Below are positions 42,492-43,907 of a stretch of DNA of 43,907 nucleotides, piece by piece. The DNA lies in NCBI GenBank assembly GCA_017553545.1, contig JAFZKT010000076.1, forward strand, positions 1 through 43,907, in the 5' to 3' direction. A model generated the notes under the pieces. That model ran no database searches. It was not told the DNA's origin and saw only the letters and a program-made list of their open reading frames with translations. Source of the stretch: Bacteroidales bacterium. Its GTDB lineage: Bacteria > Bacteroidota > Bacteroidia > Bacteroidales > UBA932. How positions within the stretch are numbered: position 1 is the stretch's first letter; every line of letters starts with the position of its first letter. The position numbers and the translations under genes are program-made.

Positions 42492-43907
42492 ATGACAGCT
42501 ATGAATACCAAGAAATATTTCCTTGCCCTGTCAATGGCAGCGGCAGCCATTTTTACGCTTTCCTGCAACAGGGAGCCCAATGAACCTAACCCCGCCAAGG
42601 AGGGCACAGTTGTTTTCACGGCCCAGTCTCCTTCAGTGAAGACCACCATTGAGGACGGTACCGGCACCACGCGTATCGTCAAATGGGAGGTAAACGATGA
42701 AATCGACATTTTCTGGGATGGCGGAACCACCACTTCCGAGGCCACGACCGCCGGCACCACCACCACCTTCGAGGCCACGGTGGATCCGGCCAGCGCCTAT
42801 TATGCGGTTTATCCTGTCGGTAACGGTGACATGCCCGGCACGGACGTGCTAGCCATCAATGTTCCTGCCAGCCAGGACGGTACGTTTGCATCGGCCAATA
42901 TCGCCGTGGCAAAGACGGACGCCATTTCGCACAATTTCGCTTTCTCCAACGCCACCGCGCTGGTGAAATTCAACATCACTGACGCATCCTACACCAAACT
43001 GGTCTTTGCGGCGGCCTCCGGTGAGGCTATTGCCGGTGATGCGAACGTGGATTTCAACTTCACGCCCATTCAGCTGGAGGAAGCCATCAATGCTTCCTCG
43101 ACCATTGAGGTTGCCATTCCCGGTGCCGGCGAGTATTATTTCGCGGCGCTCCCCGTGGGCGCTCTGGCCGGCGGCTTCTCCGTTACGCTGTATAAGGGGA
43201 CATCGGCCGACAAAACCGTCTATGTCACCACCGCAAGCCTGGAGCGCGCCAGCATCCTGAACCTGGGCGCTGTGGACGGCGTGAGCACGGTGACCGATGT
43301 CTTCGTCAAACCGATCGGGGCCGGCACCAAGAGCGGAAAGAGCTGGGACAACGCGATGGGTGTGGACGAGCTGAGGGAATTCATTGCCCAGCCCGTGGAC
43401 GGCAGCGGCGCCCAGATCAGCGATCTGGCCGAAGCAAAAGCCCGTATCCTGGACGGTGTCACCATCCATATGGCGAAGGGTGATTACTATCTGGCCGGAG
43501 AAGCCGGGAAACATGTCAAGGTGGAATTCAATGGTTACGACCATCAGGTGGCCATTACCTTCCGGGGTGGCTATCCCGATGACAAGACCGGCACGGACGT
43601 GAGCGGCTGGACGATGCCCTCTGCCGCGGAGGCCGCTCCTACCTACTGCACAGCCTTTACGGGTAACGATGAGGCCGGAATCTTCGTTTTCGGCAATCAG
43701 ACCAATGTGACTTTTGAGGGTATTACCTTCAAGGATGGCAATCTCTCCTCTCTCACCAACAACTCTGCCGCCGTTCGTGTTGAAGCGGGAAGCACGGGCA
43801 ACAGCACGCTTACGCTTACCTACTGCCGGGTAATTGACAATAACAACAGCGACAGTTACAGTGGCGCCGGTATAGCTGTCAGCAAAGGTTCCGCCACTTT
43901 TGACCAC
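42492..43907 (+). CDS. Fimbrillin-like/beta-helix surface lipoprotein, N-terminal 472 residues, cut by the window edge
   Basis: The frame opens at ATG 42492 (or 42501) and has no stop before the window end. The lipobox is TLSC (Cys25, or 22 from the second ATG), followed by acidic residues (NREPNEPN). Residues about 35-260 resemble the fimbrillin-like domain of the lipoprotein at 27865-29874 (QSPSVKTTIEDG, IVKWEVNDEIDIFWDGG). From about 270 a parallel beta-helix of the polymorphic-outer-membrane-protein type begins (VFVKPIGAGTKSGKSWDNAM, VTFEGITFKDGNLSS, LTLTYCRVIDNNNSDS). A surface adhesin or glycan-binding role is likely; length and C-terminal sorting signal are outside the window. Confidence 0.82.
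   Translation, partial: MTAMNTKKYFLALSMAAAAIFTLSCNREPNEPNPAKEGTVVFTAQSPSVKTTIEDGTGTTRIVKWEVNDEIDIFWDGGTTTSEATTAGTTTTFEATVDPASAYYAVYPVGNGDMPGTDVLAINVPASQDGTFASANIAVAKTDAISHNFAFSNATALVKFNITDASYTKLVFAAASGEAIAGDANVDFNFTPIQLEEAINASSTIEVAIPGAGEYYFAALPVGALAGGFSVTLYKGTSADKTVYVTTASLERASILNLGAVDGVSTVTDVFVKPIGAGTKSGKSWDNAMGVDELREFIAQPVDGSGAQISDLAEAKARILDGVTIHMAKGDYYLAGEAGKHVKVEFNGYDHQVAITFRGGYPDDKTGTDVSGWTMPSAAEAAPTYCTAFTGNDEAGIFVFGNQTNVTFEGITFKDGNLSSLTNNSAAVRVEAGSTGNSTLTLTYCRVIDNNNSDSYSGAGIAVSKGSATFDH

Overview
The window looks like the chromosome of a Bacteroidales bacterium (phylum Bacteroidota) with a G+C content of roughly 57% by eye. The evidence is a SusC/SusD pair driven by an ECF sigma factor and a FecR anti-sigma factor, BACON, fimbrillin-like and GLUG-type surface lipoproteins, a TamB-type protein next to tsaD, and promoters of the Bacteroidota type (TAnnTTTG at -7, TTG/TTTG about 20 nt upstream). 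I cannot name the genus; a Rikenellaceae-like or related high-GC gut lineage would fit. No tRNA, rRNA, CRISPR array or complete insertion sequence was seen.

Layout. 1-634: 5' part of pckA (minus). 686-16933: ten minus-strand genes with overlaps or gaps of at most 13 nt, read from a good promoter at 16960-16990: gdhA, a receiver-receiver-PEP/pyruvate-binding protein, an FAD oxidoreductase, tsaD, tamB, an RsmI-like methyltransferase, mtaB, a PhnP-like metallo-hydrolase, a BASS transporter and a PlsC-like acyltransferase. The operon links t6A synthesis (TsaD) with its methylthiolation (MtaB). 16991-17770: a repeat-rich gap. recG (minus) and a secreted GH2 glycosidase (plus) diverge from one palindromic promoter at 19907-19948. 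A pair of 32-bp hairpin repeats separates the glycosidase from the convergent pdxA - WYL regulator - S9 peptidase - outer-membrane barrel operon (27746 down to 23159).

27865-41121 is a nutrient-uptake or surface locus read from right to left: ECF sigma factor, FecR, SusC with an STN signalling domain, SusD, a lipoprotein with a C-terminal phosphodiester glycosidase domain, and two more lipoproteins. The last three share one GLUG-like solenoid module. The locus ends in a clear intrinsic terminator at 27808-27843. 41136-41671 is a second repeat-rich gap with three further palindromic elements, including a 212-bp element with 30-bp terminal inverted repeats. rnhA (minus) then diverges from a plus-strand unit made of a 61-residue peptide and a fimbrillin-like/beta-helix lipoprotein that runs off the window.

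The least expected signals are not genes. (1) The heptamer ATCGGCC/GGCCGAT occurs about 59 times by my eye count, against about 8 expected from base composition, on both strands and in at least four codon registers. (2) Each sizeable gap carries its own family of short inverted-repeat elements with similar design but different sequence. (3) Six small hairpins sit in frame inside mtaB, between its two catalytic domains.
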